A DNA stretch of 40,020 bases from Sphingobacteriia bacterium (GTDB lineage: Bacteria > Bacteroidota > Bacteroidia > Chitinophagales > Chitinophagaceae). Of this stretch, positions 1 through 7,789 are shown in pieces; positions within the stretch are counted from its first letter, which is position 1; each line of letters opens with the position of its first letter. The stretch spans positions 1-40,020 of the forward strand of contig JAECQP010000034.1 of NCBI GenBank assembly GCA_015999745.1. The letters run 5' to 3'. The notes below the pieces were generated by a model, which made no database searches, was not told where the DNA came from, and worked only from the letters and a program-made list of their open reading frames with translations. A program made the translations under genes and the position numbers.

Positions 1-1380
1 CTTCAGGGGTTTCTTGCGGAACTCACCCGGATAGTTAAAGAAGTTGAAGAACTCATTGGTTTTTTCACCGGAGAACACCAGGTTAGAGGTTTTGGTGTCG
101 ATGAAACCGAAGAAGTTCGCAAAACCTTCTCTACAGATATTACCCTGCGGGTGGAAACGCATTTCCACTACCAGCGAGTTGTTCTTGGTGAGCAGGTAAG
201 GTTTCAGTTCAATATCACCGTTGAAGCTGGTTTTATCGTGCAGGTCGGTACTGAACACCAGGTTCTCATTGAGGTAAACGTTCAGGAAACCGCGGTCGCC
301 GGGCTTCAGCATGGAGAGCATGGCTTCTAGGTGGAAGGTCAGTTTCTTAGGGATGGCGTTGTAATCGGAGAGGGAGAAGGCATAGTTGGTCTTCAGCGCA
401 CCCACCCCTTCCATGATTCTTGGCGTACCGCCCAATTCTTCCAGGGAAAACACCACCGGTAACGGGTTCTTGTCGAAGTAGTTCGGCGTGGCATTTTCAA
501 TGATCATCCTCGAAGAGAAACTGCTGTTGATGATCTTATAATTGGTTAAGGTATTGATCGCTTTCCTGTACCCCTCGGCATCCTTACCCGTAACCACCAG
601 CACCTGCCTTGCGTCTCCGTAAGGATACAGGCTCATGATACAGCCCTGTCCGCCGGAGAAATCAGGAATCTGCGCCCTGATGTTGGCAGGCAGTTTACTG
701 AACAGACCTGTTACAATAGTATTGCTTACAGAATCTGTTTCGCGGTAGTTATCGGTAATGATTTCACCCAGGCTGGCTTTTTGTTTGATCAGGGCAAACA
801 AAACACCACCAGACAACAGGTCGTCGAGATCGGAATTAACCGGCGTGCTGATCCGGTCAAATTCGTGGATGATTTCCTTTAAACTGTAGTTATAAGAAGC
901 CTGAGACTGTTTCCTGATATCGAGGTAAGAGGAATTCCGTACGTTGATCCATACAGCCGGATTGTCTACATCCTTACAATATTCATCAGACATACAGAGC
1001 TTGGCGTCCACCCTTAACTTAATGAAACGGCCATCCGGCTGCACATATCTTTTATCCAGCGGAATCACAATGGTGAGGATGGAATCAATCGCATTGGCGT
1101 ATATACGCTGTGTGAACACCGGCTCGTCTTTCAGCGCAATGGTAATGGTAGACTTGTCTTTGTTCAATACCTGGGAAGGCCGGATATTCAGAACCAGCCT
1201 GGTATTATTCACATCATCACCGGGTTGCAGCTTCAGGAAGTAGGTTAACGCCCCCGCAATACCGATCACTGACTCATTGCGATAGCCCATATCTTCCAGT
1301 GTGCGGCGCTGCGCATCCTGGGCCAACAACCCTGACATAATCAGCATAAACAGCGCAAACAGGGAAAATTTCGATTTCAT
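1..1380 (-). CDS. BcsB-like cellulose/exopolysaccharide synthase regulatory subunit (3' end outside window)
   Basis: The minus strand is open from the ATG at 1380 to the window edge, 460 codons without a stop. The protein starts with a signal peptide (hydrophobic FSLFALFMLIMSG, then LLAQ). The body resembles the periplasmic BcsB family: an N-terminal beta-sandwich, a C-(5)-C-(7)-W stretch (CMSDEYCKDVDNPAVW), and a flavodoxin-like segment with VLVVTGKDAEGYRKA. In the family, BcsB is anchored in the inner membrane and guides a beta-glucan from the BcsA synthase; the C-terminal anchor would lie outside the window. It starts 15 bp after the histidine kinase at 1396-2763, so the two are probably co-transcribed. 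No BcsA synthase is visible, so the actual polymer is unknown. The family call rests on my reading of the translation, without alignment. Confidence 0.75.
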   Translation of the reverse strand, partial: MKSKFSLFALFMLIMSGLLAQDAQRRTLEDMGYRNESVIGIAGALTYFLKLQPGDDVNNTRLVLNIRPSQVLNKDKSTITIALKDEPVFTQRIYANAIDSILTIVIPLDKRYVQPDGRFIKLRVDAKLCMSDEYCKDVDNPAVWINVRNSSYLDIRKQSQASYNYSLKEIIHEFDRISTPVNSDLDDLLSGGVLFALIKQKASLGEIITDNYRETDSVSNTIVTGLFSKLPANIRAQIPDFSGGQGCIMSLYPYGDARQVLVVTGKDAEGYRKAINTLTNYKIINSSFSSRMIIENATPNYFDKNPLPVVFSLEELGGTPRIMEGVGALKTNYAFSLSDYNAIPKKLTFHLEAMLSMLKPGDRGFLNVYLNENLVFSTDLHDKTSFNGDIELKPYLLTKNNSLVVEMRFHPQGNICREGFANFFGFIDTKTSNLVFSGEKTNEFFNFFNYPGEFRKKPLK

Positions 1381-1395
1381 AAGCAGGTATTTAAA

Positions 1396-2763
1396 CTAGG
1401 CTAGTTTGAATTTTAATTTAAAATAGTTTCCAACAGTGGGATTACTTTCATAGGAAAGGGTACCGCCCATATCAGTAGTTAGCTGCCTGGCAACAGAAAA
1501 GCCCATACCAGACTGGGTAACGGCGTATTCTGATTGGTTGGGGGCATGAAGCCTGTTAAAGTATTCATCCAGTTTTTCTGTTCCGATCGGCGTGGCCTTA
1601 TTAATAATCTCAATAATACACCAACCATCGGAGTCTGCTGCATGAATGCTTAAGGCCGAACCCTTTTGGATAAACCTAATAACGTTAGAAAGGAGCTTAA
1701 ACAGTATATGGCGTAAAAATATTTTATCCAGATTCACAATAATGGCGGAGGGAGACAGATGAACCTGGAGGCTAACCTGCTTGATACTGGCAGCGTCTAC
1801 CAGTGCAATGGCCGCAGTTTCCACTTCCGGAACAATATCGAACTCCTCAAATCGATATTCGATCCTGCCGGTATCGGCTTCTGCGGATTCAGCCAGTTTC
1901 TGGGAGAGGTAATGCAGTTTTTCATTACCCATGGTAATATAGCTCAGGATTTCTTTCTGGTCGGAAGTAAGGTTACTCGATTTCCGGTTGATCAGGTCAA
2001 TGGAAATCTGGTTAGACCCAATGAAGTTCTTCAGGTCGTGGATCATGATGTTGAGGGTGTTCTGGCGGTAGTCACTCAGCTCTTTCAGGCGGCGGTTGGC
2101 CTCTTCGATCAGGTGGTGCTGGTCGTTGATTTTTTCGTTTTGTTCCAGCATTCTCCTGTTAGACTCTTCAATGATGAGGTTCTTTTCAGTTTCCCTTTTA
2201 ATGATCTGGTAACGGTTATAGGCAATCAGGCAGGAAAAGGCGGAAACCAGGAAATAAACGCCGCCACCGCTGGCGATCAGGCTACCATAGCTTTCCAGGC
2301 GGTTATTGACGGTATAAAGTAATACAATAATGGTATAAGAAATGGCGCAATGCAACTGGGCAAATAAAGGTCTCCAGAAAACCGTGGTATTCAGCAGCAG
2401 CATCATGATGGAAGCCAGCAGAAAATAAGGCAGGGCATTGGCGATGGGAATAATACCGCAGATAAAGGAAGTAAGCACCACATTGGTGCCCACCACCAGG
2501 TTCAGCACCAGTTCATAATTCCAGCGTTTGCGGGTTCCGTAAGTGTAAAGAAAATACGACACTACAAAAGAAGAGAGCCGGAGCAACAAAAGCAGCACCC
2601 AATCTTCCTTCATAAAGAGAAGATCGAGCAACCAGAACAGCGGCAAAGAGAATAAAATAGTCCAGACGGCAACGTTTGAAAAGTACGCGCCACGTTTATT
2701 CAATTCGGAACTAAGCTTCTGCCGGTCTATATTTACATAAGGAATCTTATGATAATCCATCAT
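1396..2763 (-). CDS. Membrane sensor histidine kinase with degenerate ATP-binding G1 box
   Basis: A protein of 455 aa. Residues 30-185 contain about six hydrophobic segments. A coiled coil (about 190-235) leads into the DHp domain with phospho-acceptor H242 (HDLKN 242-246). The catalytic domain keeps an N-box Asn (N360 in LLSNVIRF) and a G2-type loop (SGMGFSVARQL 418-428), but the expected DxGxG box reads NKATPIG at 388-394, so the usual Asp and first Gly are replaced. Asn at the Asp position occurs in active kinases; the Gly to Ala change is rarer. No response regulator is adjacent. The gene precedes the BcsB-like gene by 15 bp, suggesting a role in exopolysaccharide control. A second ATG (2760) follows the first directly. 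Whether it is an active kinase cannot be decided from sequence. Confidence 0.85.
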   Translation of the reverse strand: MMDYHKIPYVNIDRQKLSSELNKRGAYFSNVAVWTILFSLPLFWLLDLLFMKEDWVLLLLLRLSSFVVSYFLYTYGTRKRWNYELVLNLVVGTNVVLTSFICGIIPIANALPYFLLASIMMLLLNTTVFWRPLFAQLHCAISYTIIVLLYTVNNRLESYGSLIASGGGVYFLVSAFSCLIAYNRYQIIKRETEKNLIIEESNRRMLEQNEKINDQHHLIEEANRRLKELSDYRQNTLNIMIHDLKNFIGSNQISIDLINRKSSNLTSDQKEILSYITMGNEKLHYLSQKLAESAEADTGRIEYRFEEFDIVPEVETAAIALVDAASIKQVSLQVHLSPSAIIVNLDKIFLRHILFKLLSNVIRFIQKGSALSIHAADSDGWCIIEIINKATPIGTEKLDEYFNRLHAPNQSEYAVTQSGMGFSVARQLTTDMGGTLSYESNPTVGNYFKLKFKLA

Positions 2764-2768
2764 ACGTA

Positions 2769-2776
2769 CAAATATG
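2769..2776 (-). promoter_or_regulatory. Possible -7 element of the histidine kinase gene
   Basis: On the minus strand CATATTTG (7 of 8 to TAnnTTTG) ends 5 nt before the ATG at 2763. No convincing -33 TTG is present. If used, transcription would start at or next to the start codon. Confidence 0.3.
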
Positions 2777-2935
2777 CAAAAGGTAATTGATTATTCATTG
2801 AAATTAAACGCAGAAAATATAACAAAATCATTCATTTTAGCCGGTTTATTGACATTTGTGAGTTTCTTTTTTCCTGTTTACGGTGCAGAGAGAACCGATT
2901 GGAATAAAATCAGGACAGGAGGCCAACCGGCTTAA
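2774..2935 (+). CDS. Possible small exported peptide, 53 aa
   Basis: An open frame from ATG 2774 to TAA 2933-2935, in the otherwise empty 2764-3069 gap. The predicted peptide has a polar N-terminus, a hydrophobic stretch at residues 19-36 (ending FFFPVYGA) that resembles a signal peptide or membrane anchor, and a short charged tail (ERTDWNKIRTGGQPA). I recognise no family. It starts 10 bp from the divergent histidine kinase, so its 5' end overlaps that gene's promoter. I see no promoter for it. It could be a real microprotein, the remains of a truncated gene, or a chance frame. Confidence 0.3.
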   Translation: MQKVIDYSLKLNAENITKSFILAGLLTFVSFFFPVYGAERTDWNKIRTGGQPA

Positions 2936-2978
2936 TTTACCGCTCATCTGCACAGAAACGGGGGATGATCAAAATAGC

Positions 2979-3008
2979 TGGCAGGAAATCCGAAGCCGCG
3001 TACCTTAG
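2979..3008 (+). promoter_or_regulatory. Candidate Bacteroidota promoter of the ABC exporter operon
   Basis: TGG (2979-2981), a 19-nt spacer and TACCTTAG (3001-3008) each differ by one base from the -33 TTG and -7 TAnnTTTG consensus. Transcription would begin near 3014, about 55 nt before the ATG at 3070. This supports 3070 over the upstream in-frame ATG at 2965, which lies before the promoter. Confidence 0.45.
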
Positions 3009-3069
3009 AGATATCATCAGGGCAAAAAACGCAGACCCTGGCTCAGCACGCAAGTGTAAAACAAAACAT

Positions 3070-3966
3070 ATGGAAATCATTTTATCACTGGATGAAATCA
3101 GCAAATCCTACGGGCCCATTAAGGCCCTGAAAGAAGTGTCGATGCAGATCCCAAGGGGAAGTGTGTTTGGGATCCTGGGTCCGAACGGAAGCGGGAAAAC
3201 CACACTGATGAGTATTGTACTGGATGTGCTCAAGGCCAATTCCGGAACATACAGCTGGTTTGGAAAAGGGAACCATCCCACCGAAAGGAAAAAAATCGGT
3301 TCCTTACTGGAGACCCCCAATTTTTATCATTACTTATCTGCCGTGGATAACCTGAATATCACCAGCGCTATCAGCGGAAGAGGCAACCCCGAAGACATCA
3401 ACCGGGTGCTGGAAGTGGTGAAACTGACAGAGCGGAAGAACAGCCGGTTCAGTGCATACAGTTTGGGAATGAAACAGCGGCTGGCCATTGCGGCGGCCTT
3501 GCTGGGCAACCCCCAAGTATTGTTACTGGACGAGCCGACCAACGGGCTGGATCCGGTAGGCATTATGGAAATCAGGGATCTCATTAAATCGCTTGCACAA
3601 AAAGGCATTACCATCATCATCGCCAGTCATTTACTGGATGAGGTGGAAAAAATCTGTACGCATGTGGCGATCCTCAAAAAAGGGAACCTGCTAACCTCGG
3701 GGCATGTAGATGAGGTGCTGGCCAATGAAGACATCGTGGAACTGGCGGCGGCGGATATGGAACAGTTAAAAAAATGCATTGCAGAGATGGGTGGATACAG
3801 TTCCATCAAAGAAGAGCATCAACGGTTGCAGGTGCACTATCCTTTAGGGACAGCCAATATGGAAGCCATCAACAGTCATTGCTTCCGGAACGGCATCACC
3901 CTGCAGTTACTGTTCAACAAAAAGAAAAGCCTTGAAAGCAAATTCTTTGAATTAACCAACGATTAA
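3070..3966 (+). CDS. ABC-2 type exporter, ATP-binding subunit
   Basis: A protein of 298 aa of the CcmA/BcrA-like ATPase group. It carries Walker A GPNGSGKTT (37-45), the signature loop SLGMKQ (131-136), Walker B with D-loop LLLDEPTNGLDP (151-162) and the switch histidine in ASHLLDE. It is a soluble subunit that energises a membrane partner; the permease starts 10 bp downstream. The start is set at ATG 3070 because family homology begins there (MEIILSLDEISKSYG) and the candidate promoter lies between 2965 and 3070. The substrate is not predictable; related Bacteroidota pairs are annotated as multidrug or bacitracin-type exporters or as gliding-related ABC systems. Confidence 0.9.
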   Translation: MEIILSLDEISKSYGPIKALKEVSMQIPRGSVFGILGPNGSGKTTLMSIVLDVLKANSGTYSWFGKGNHPTERKKIGSLLETPNFYHYLSAVDNLNITSAISGRGNPEDINRVLEVVKLTERKNSRFSAYSLGMKQRLAIAAALLGNPQVLLLDEPTNGLDPVGIMEIRDLIKSLAQKGITIIIASHLLDEVEKICTHVAILKKGNLLTSGHVDEVLANEDIVELAAADMEQLKKCIAEMGGYSSIKEEHQRLQVHYPLGTANMEAINSHCFRNGITLQLLFNKKKSLESKFFELTND

Positions 3967-3976
3967 ACAAGCGTAC

Positions 3977-4804
3977 ATGTTATCCTTATTAAAAATAGAA
4001 TGGCTGAAGATCAAGAAATACCCTGCATTCTGGTGGATGCTGGGTATAGTATTACTCACCTACCCGGGAATCAACGGGATCTTCATTAATGTATACCAGC
4101 AGTTCACTACCCGGAAAGATGCAGCCGGCAGTTTTGCCAAAATGGTGCTGGGCAATCCTTTCGCATTCCCCGAAACCTGGCATACCGTAGCTTATTTCTC
4201 TTCTTTCTTTGTATTGCTGCCGGCCATCCTGGTCATTATGCTGATCACCAACGAATACAGTTACAGAACGCACCGGCAGAACATCATCGACGGATGGAGC
4301 CGTACAGATTTCATCACCGGCAAACTGATAGATGTACTGATCATTTCCATTGTGGTAACCATTGTGTACATTGCCACCGCAATCGGGTATGGCATTTATG
4401 CAGACACCGATAACCTGAACCGCTGGACCGAGCAACTGCATTATATCCCCTTGTATTTCCTGCAAACATTTGCACAGTTATCCATTGCATACCTGCTCGG
4501 ATACCTGGTAAAGAAAGCCTTTATAGCCCTGGGTATATTCCTGTTCTATTACCTGATTGTAGAAAACATCCTCGTAGCCTACCTGAAATACAAGAAGATC
4601 CCCATCACCCGTTTTCTGCCTTTTGAGATCTCCGATAATATGCTGGTAGCGCCTGCATTTGCGGGGAATTTCGGGAAGGATGCCAAATCCGGTTATGAAG
4701 CCGCATTGGCGCTGGTACCGCAACAGGTGGCGCTTACGCTTGTGCTGACCGCGCTGATCTGGTTCTGCTGCTACAAGTTGCACAACAAAAGAAACCTGTC
4801 TTAA
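3977..4804 (+). CDS. ABC-2 family permease subunit
   Basis: A 275-aa integral membrane protein with about six hydrophobic segments. The first (around 18-38) follows a short cytosolic N-terminus, and the segment NEYSYRTHRQNIIDGWSR after the second helix is typical of ABC-2 permeases in this phylum. It is the membrane partner of the ATPase ending at 3966 and is surely in the same operon. It converges with the epimerase gene at 4823; the 18-bp space has no obvious terminator. Confidence 0.85.
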   Translation: MLSLLKIEWLKIKKYPAFWWMLGIVLLTYPGINGIFINVYQQFTTRKDAAGSFAKMVLGNPFAFPETWHTVAYFSSFFVLLPAILVIMLITNEYSYRTHRQNIIDGWSRTDFITGKLIDVLIISIVVTIVYIATAIGYGIYADTDNLNRWTEQLHYIPLYFLQTFAQLSIAYLLGYLVKKAFIALGIFLFYYLIVENILVAYLKYKKIPITRFLPFEISDNMLVAPAFAGNFGKDAKSGYEAALALVPQQVALTLVLTALIWFCCYKLHNKRNLS

Positions 4805-4822
4805 ACAGCGCAATGACCGGCA

Positions 4823-5758
4823 TTATGGAACCAGGCGGTCAATCGCCAGATCGATGGTTGGGTATTGAAAAGAGAATCCTGCGGCGGAGATTTTATCCGC
4901 GCAAACCGTAGCGCTTTTGAGTACCTCAATGCTCATTTCGCCCAGCACGGCTTTTAATACAAAGGCCGGAACATAAACGGGAATATAAAACCCGCGGCGA
5001 CATTTTTTCGCCAGCTTCAGTATGAGCGTTTGATTATTGACGGGGTTAGGAGCCACTGCATTGTACACCCCAGCCATCTGCGGATGTTCCATGGCATAGA
5101 TGTACTGGTTGCAGAGATCATCCACATGAATCCAGCTGATCATTTGCCGGCCACTGCCCAGGATGGCAGCGATTTTAAACTGCAATGGTTTTCTGAATTG
5201 GGCAAAAGCGCCCGCTTCATTACTCAGGACAATGCCGGTTCTGAGGATTACCAGTCTTTTGCCCAATTGTGTAACCGGGGTAATACCGGCTTCCCAAAGC
5301 CTGCAGGTTTCACCCAGGAAATCCGGATAAGCAGGTGCGGATTCATCAAAGCCTTTTGGCGCAACAGCGGTATTGGAAGTGCCGGCAGGATCCGGACCAT
5401 ACCAGCCAATGGCAGAAGCGCTGACCACACACTGCACTTTATTGGGAACCCGGCTCAACGCCGAAACAATCAGGGCACTGCTTTTGGTTCTGCTACCGGC
5501 AATTTCCTGCTTACGTTTTTTGGTCCATCGTTGATCCGCCACACCGGCGCCGGCAAGGTGAACAATGAAGTCTGCCGATGCAATGGCGGCGGGGTCAATG
5601 TAATTCTTGCCGGGGTCCCAGCTAAAGTAGCGGACAGTGGAAGAAGCCTTACCGCCATTCCGTGTAAGGATACTGACTTCATACCCTTTCTGCAAGAGCA
5701 TTTCGGTCAGCAGTTTCCCCACTGTACCGGTACCACCGGTGATTAATACTACAGGCAT
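4823..5758 (-). CDS. TIGR01777-family NAD(P)-dependent epimerase/SDR protein
   Basis: A 311-aa extended short-chain dehydrogenase/reductase fold. The Rossmann motif GGTGTVG lies at residues 8-14, followed by DFIVHLAGAGVADQRW, a typical family signature, and a C-terminal DUF1731-like tail (AVLGEMSIEVLKSATV). E. coli YfcH and human SDR39U1 are relatives; their substrate is unknown. It is a single gene lying beyond the terminator that closes the dcw cluster, so it is probably transcribed on its own. No good promoter is seen upstream of 5758. Confidence 0.88.
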   Translation of the reverse strand: MPVVLITGGTGTVGKLLTEMLLQKGYEVSILTRNGGKASSTVRYFSWDPGKNYIDPAAIASADFIVHLAGAGVADQRWTKKRKQEIAGSRTKSSALIVSALSRVPNKVQCVVSASAIGWYGPDPAGTSNTAVAPKGFDESAPAYPDFLGETCRLWEAGITPVTQLGKRLVILRTGIVLSNEAGAFAQFRKPLQFKIAAILGSGRQMISWIHVDDLCNQYIYAMEHPQMAGVYNAVAPNPVNNQTLILKLAKKCRRGFYIPVYVPAFVLKAVLGEMSIEVLKSATVCADKISAAGFSFQYPTIDLAIDRLVP

Positions 5759-5805
5759 GGCTTTTATTTAGAAAACAAATCAACCGGCACTAAGTTCGGC
5801 ATATT

Positions 5806-5835
5806 GTATAAAAAAACCTCCCGCTTTGCGGGAGG
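5806..5835 (-). terminator. Rho-independent terminator of the dcw cluster
   Basis: A perfect 8-bp GC-rich stem (CCTCCCGC 5817-5824 with GCGGGAGG 5828-5835, 3-nt loop). Read on the minus strand it is followed by a run of T, and it lies about 45 nt after the ftsZ stop. Confidence 0.9.
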
Positions 5836-5879
5836 CTACAACTAAAATCAAAGAGAATGCCTCTTTCTATTGGCAAGGG

Positions 5880-7760
5880 TTAGTCTGGTTTCTTTCCGTC
5901 AAGGAAAGTATTAATGGTAGAGATCTGTGTCTGGTTATTCTCGTCTTTGCCTACGGTATACTTACTGTAGAAGTTTTCTACGGAAGTAAGGGTATTTCCG
6001 AACAGTTCCATATTTCTTCTGATGTAAGCAGGCACTGCGTCAAATTCACCGCTGGCATCCGACGCATTGTTCATATTGAAAGAGAGGTTACGCAGTTTCT
6101 GAATCCTTTCAGCCGCTCTTTTCTTCTGTTCTTCCACGTCGTCCAAATAATGATCGTCGTTGAAAGAAGCATTGGAATGCGCGTTGGCAGCAGCCTGGGC
6201 CATTTCGTGAGCGGCCTGTTCCTGTTGCATGGAGGCATCGGATTTCTCCACCAGTTGCATTTCAAACAGCGGCTCTTCCACAGGAGCAGCGGGCGCAACA
6301 GGTGTTACAGGCGTAGCAGGCATTTGAACGGCCACCGCGGGTTCAGCCGTTTTTTGTTCGCTGGCGTAAATATTGGCAGGTTTACTCAGGAAACCGGTAC
6401 TGCTAACGCTTGCAGGTTGTTCATTCATTTGAAAGTTCTGCATGGGATCCGCCTCAGGCTGTTTTACCTGTGCCACCGGTTCAGGAATTTCAACCGGCGC
6501 TGAAATTTCAGGGCTCAGTTCAAACTGCAATACCAGGGATTCTCTTTCTTCTACCGCATGCGCTGCGGTTGTATCGGCAACCGGGGCCTGTTCAGCAACC
6601 GGGGCCTGCATCACAGGAGTCAGTTCATCGGCTACAGGTGTTTCCATTACGGGAGCAGCCACTTCTTCCACCGGCGCTTTAAAAGCGATCGGCTGCCGGG
6701 GAGCGGGTTCTTCCAGGTCCAGTTTCAGGGTAACCACTTCTTTGGCAGGTACTACTTCAGGCGCTTTTACCACCTTTGGCTTAGCAAAAGGATCTTTGTG
6801 TTCAAAGCCGGTTGCAATTAAAGTGATGCCGATTTTTTTATCGAGCGAGGCATCATAGCCCATACCCACAATCACATCGGTATCTTCGCCGGCCTGCATC
6901 CGCAGGTGGTTGTTGATGATTTCGAGTTCATCCATGGTGCACTCGTGCTCACCTTCTGCACTGTTGATATTAATCAGGATCCATTTGGCGCCTTTGATAT
7001 CATTATCGTTCAGTAACGGAGAATTCAGGGCTTCTTCAATGGCCAGTTGCGCACGGTTCTCCCCTTCTATTTCGGCTTTACCCAAAATAGCCACACCGCC
7101 GTTTTTCATTACGGTACATACATCGGCAAAATCCACAATGATATGACCGCGGCTGTTGATCACGTCGGTGATACATTTCGCTGCAGTAGCCAGCACATTA
7201 TCGGCTTTGGAAAAAGCTTCCTTCATTTTAAGGTTGCCGTACTGCATACGCAGTTTGTCGTTGCTGATCACCAGCAGGGTATCCACATAAGGCTTCAGCG
7301 CCTCAATCCCTTCCTGCGCCTGCTGATGCCTGCGCGGGCCTTCAAATCCAAAAGGAGTGGTCACAATACCCACCGTAAGGATACCCAGTTCTTTACAGAT
7401 CTGAGCAATGATCGGAGCGCCACCGGTACCGGTACCGCCACCCATGCCTACGGTAATAAATGCCATCTTGGTATTTACCTCGAGGATGCGCTTGATTTCG
7501 TCTAATGATTCCTCGGTCGCTTTTTTACCCACTTCAGGATTGGCGCCGGCGCCGAGGCCCTGGGTAAGATGTGGCCCGAGTTGAATTTTATTGGGAATAT
7601 TACTTTGTTCAATCGCTTTTGCGTCGGTGTTACAAATAATGAAATCAACACCTTCAATGTTTTGTGCAAACATGAAGTTAACCGCGTTGCTTCCGCCGCC
7701 GCCAACACCCAACACTTTTATGATGGATGATTTTTGTTTGGGAAGATCAAAATGAATCAT
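5880..7760 (-). CDS. ftsZ: Cell division GTPase FtsZ
   Basis: FtsZ polymerises into the cytokinetic ring. The 626-aa protein has a tubulin-like core to about residue 320, with GTP loops GVGGGGSNAV (18-27) and GGGTGTGG (107-114). The T7 synergy loop reads IVDFADV: both Asp (210, 213) are kept, but the usual Asn of NxDxxD is Ile. A Pro/Ala/Val/Glu-rich linker spans about 321-575, roughly five times the E. coli length. The conserved partner-binding peptide VPAYIRRN (576-583) is internal and followed by a 43-residue tail ending INTFLDGKKPD; an extended tail of this kind is, as far as I know, common in this phylum. It is the last gene of the cluster, 29 bp after ftsA. Confidence 0.97.
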   Translation of the reverse strand: MIHFDLPKQKSSIIKVLGVGGGGSNAVNFMFAQNIEGVDFIICNTDAKAIEQSNIPNKIQLGPHLTQGLGAGANPEVGKKATEESLDEIKRILEVNTKMAFITVGMGGGTGTGGAPIIAQICKELGILTVGIVTTPFGFEGPRRHQQAQEGIEALKPYVDTLLVISNDKLRMQYGNLKMKEAFSKADNVLATAAKCITDVINSRGHIIVDFADVCTVMKNGGVAILGKAEIEGENRAQLAIEEALNSPLLNDNDIKGAKWILININSAEGEHECTMDELEIINNHLRMQAGEDTDVIVGMGYDASLDKKIGITLIATGFEHKDPFAKPKVVKAPEVVPAKEVVTLKLDLEEPAPRQPIAFKAPVEEVAAPVMETPVADELTPVMQAPVAEQAPVADTTAAHAVEERESLVLQFELSPEISAPVEIPEPVAQVKQPEADPMQNFQMNEQPASVSSTGFLSKPANIYASEQKTAEPAVAVQMPATPVTPVAPAAPVEEPLFEMQLVEKSDASMQQEQAAHEMAQAAANAHSNASFNDDHYLDDVEEQKKRAAERIQKLRNLSFNMNNASDASGEFDAVPAYIRRNMELFGNTLTSVENFYSKYTVGKDENNQTQISTINTFLDGKKPD

Positions 7761-7789
7761 AGGGTAGTTTTAGGGTTAGTGAGTGTTTA

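Noticed and set aside
2965..3069. N-terminal 35-residue extension of the ABC ATPase.
   Set aside because: The extension is not conserved in the family and starts upstream of the candidate promoter.
5880..6860. Long open frames opposite the ftsZ linker.
   Set aside because: They are shadows caused by the repetitive Pro/Ala/Glu codons of the linker; no start context or domain.
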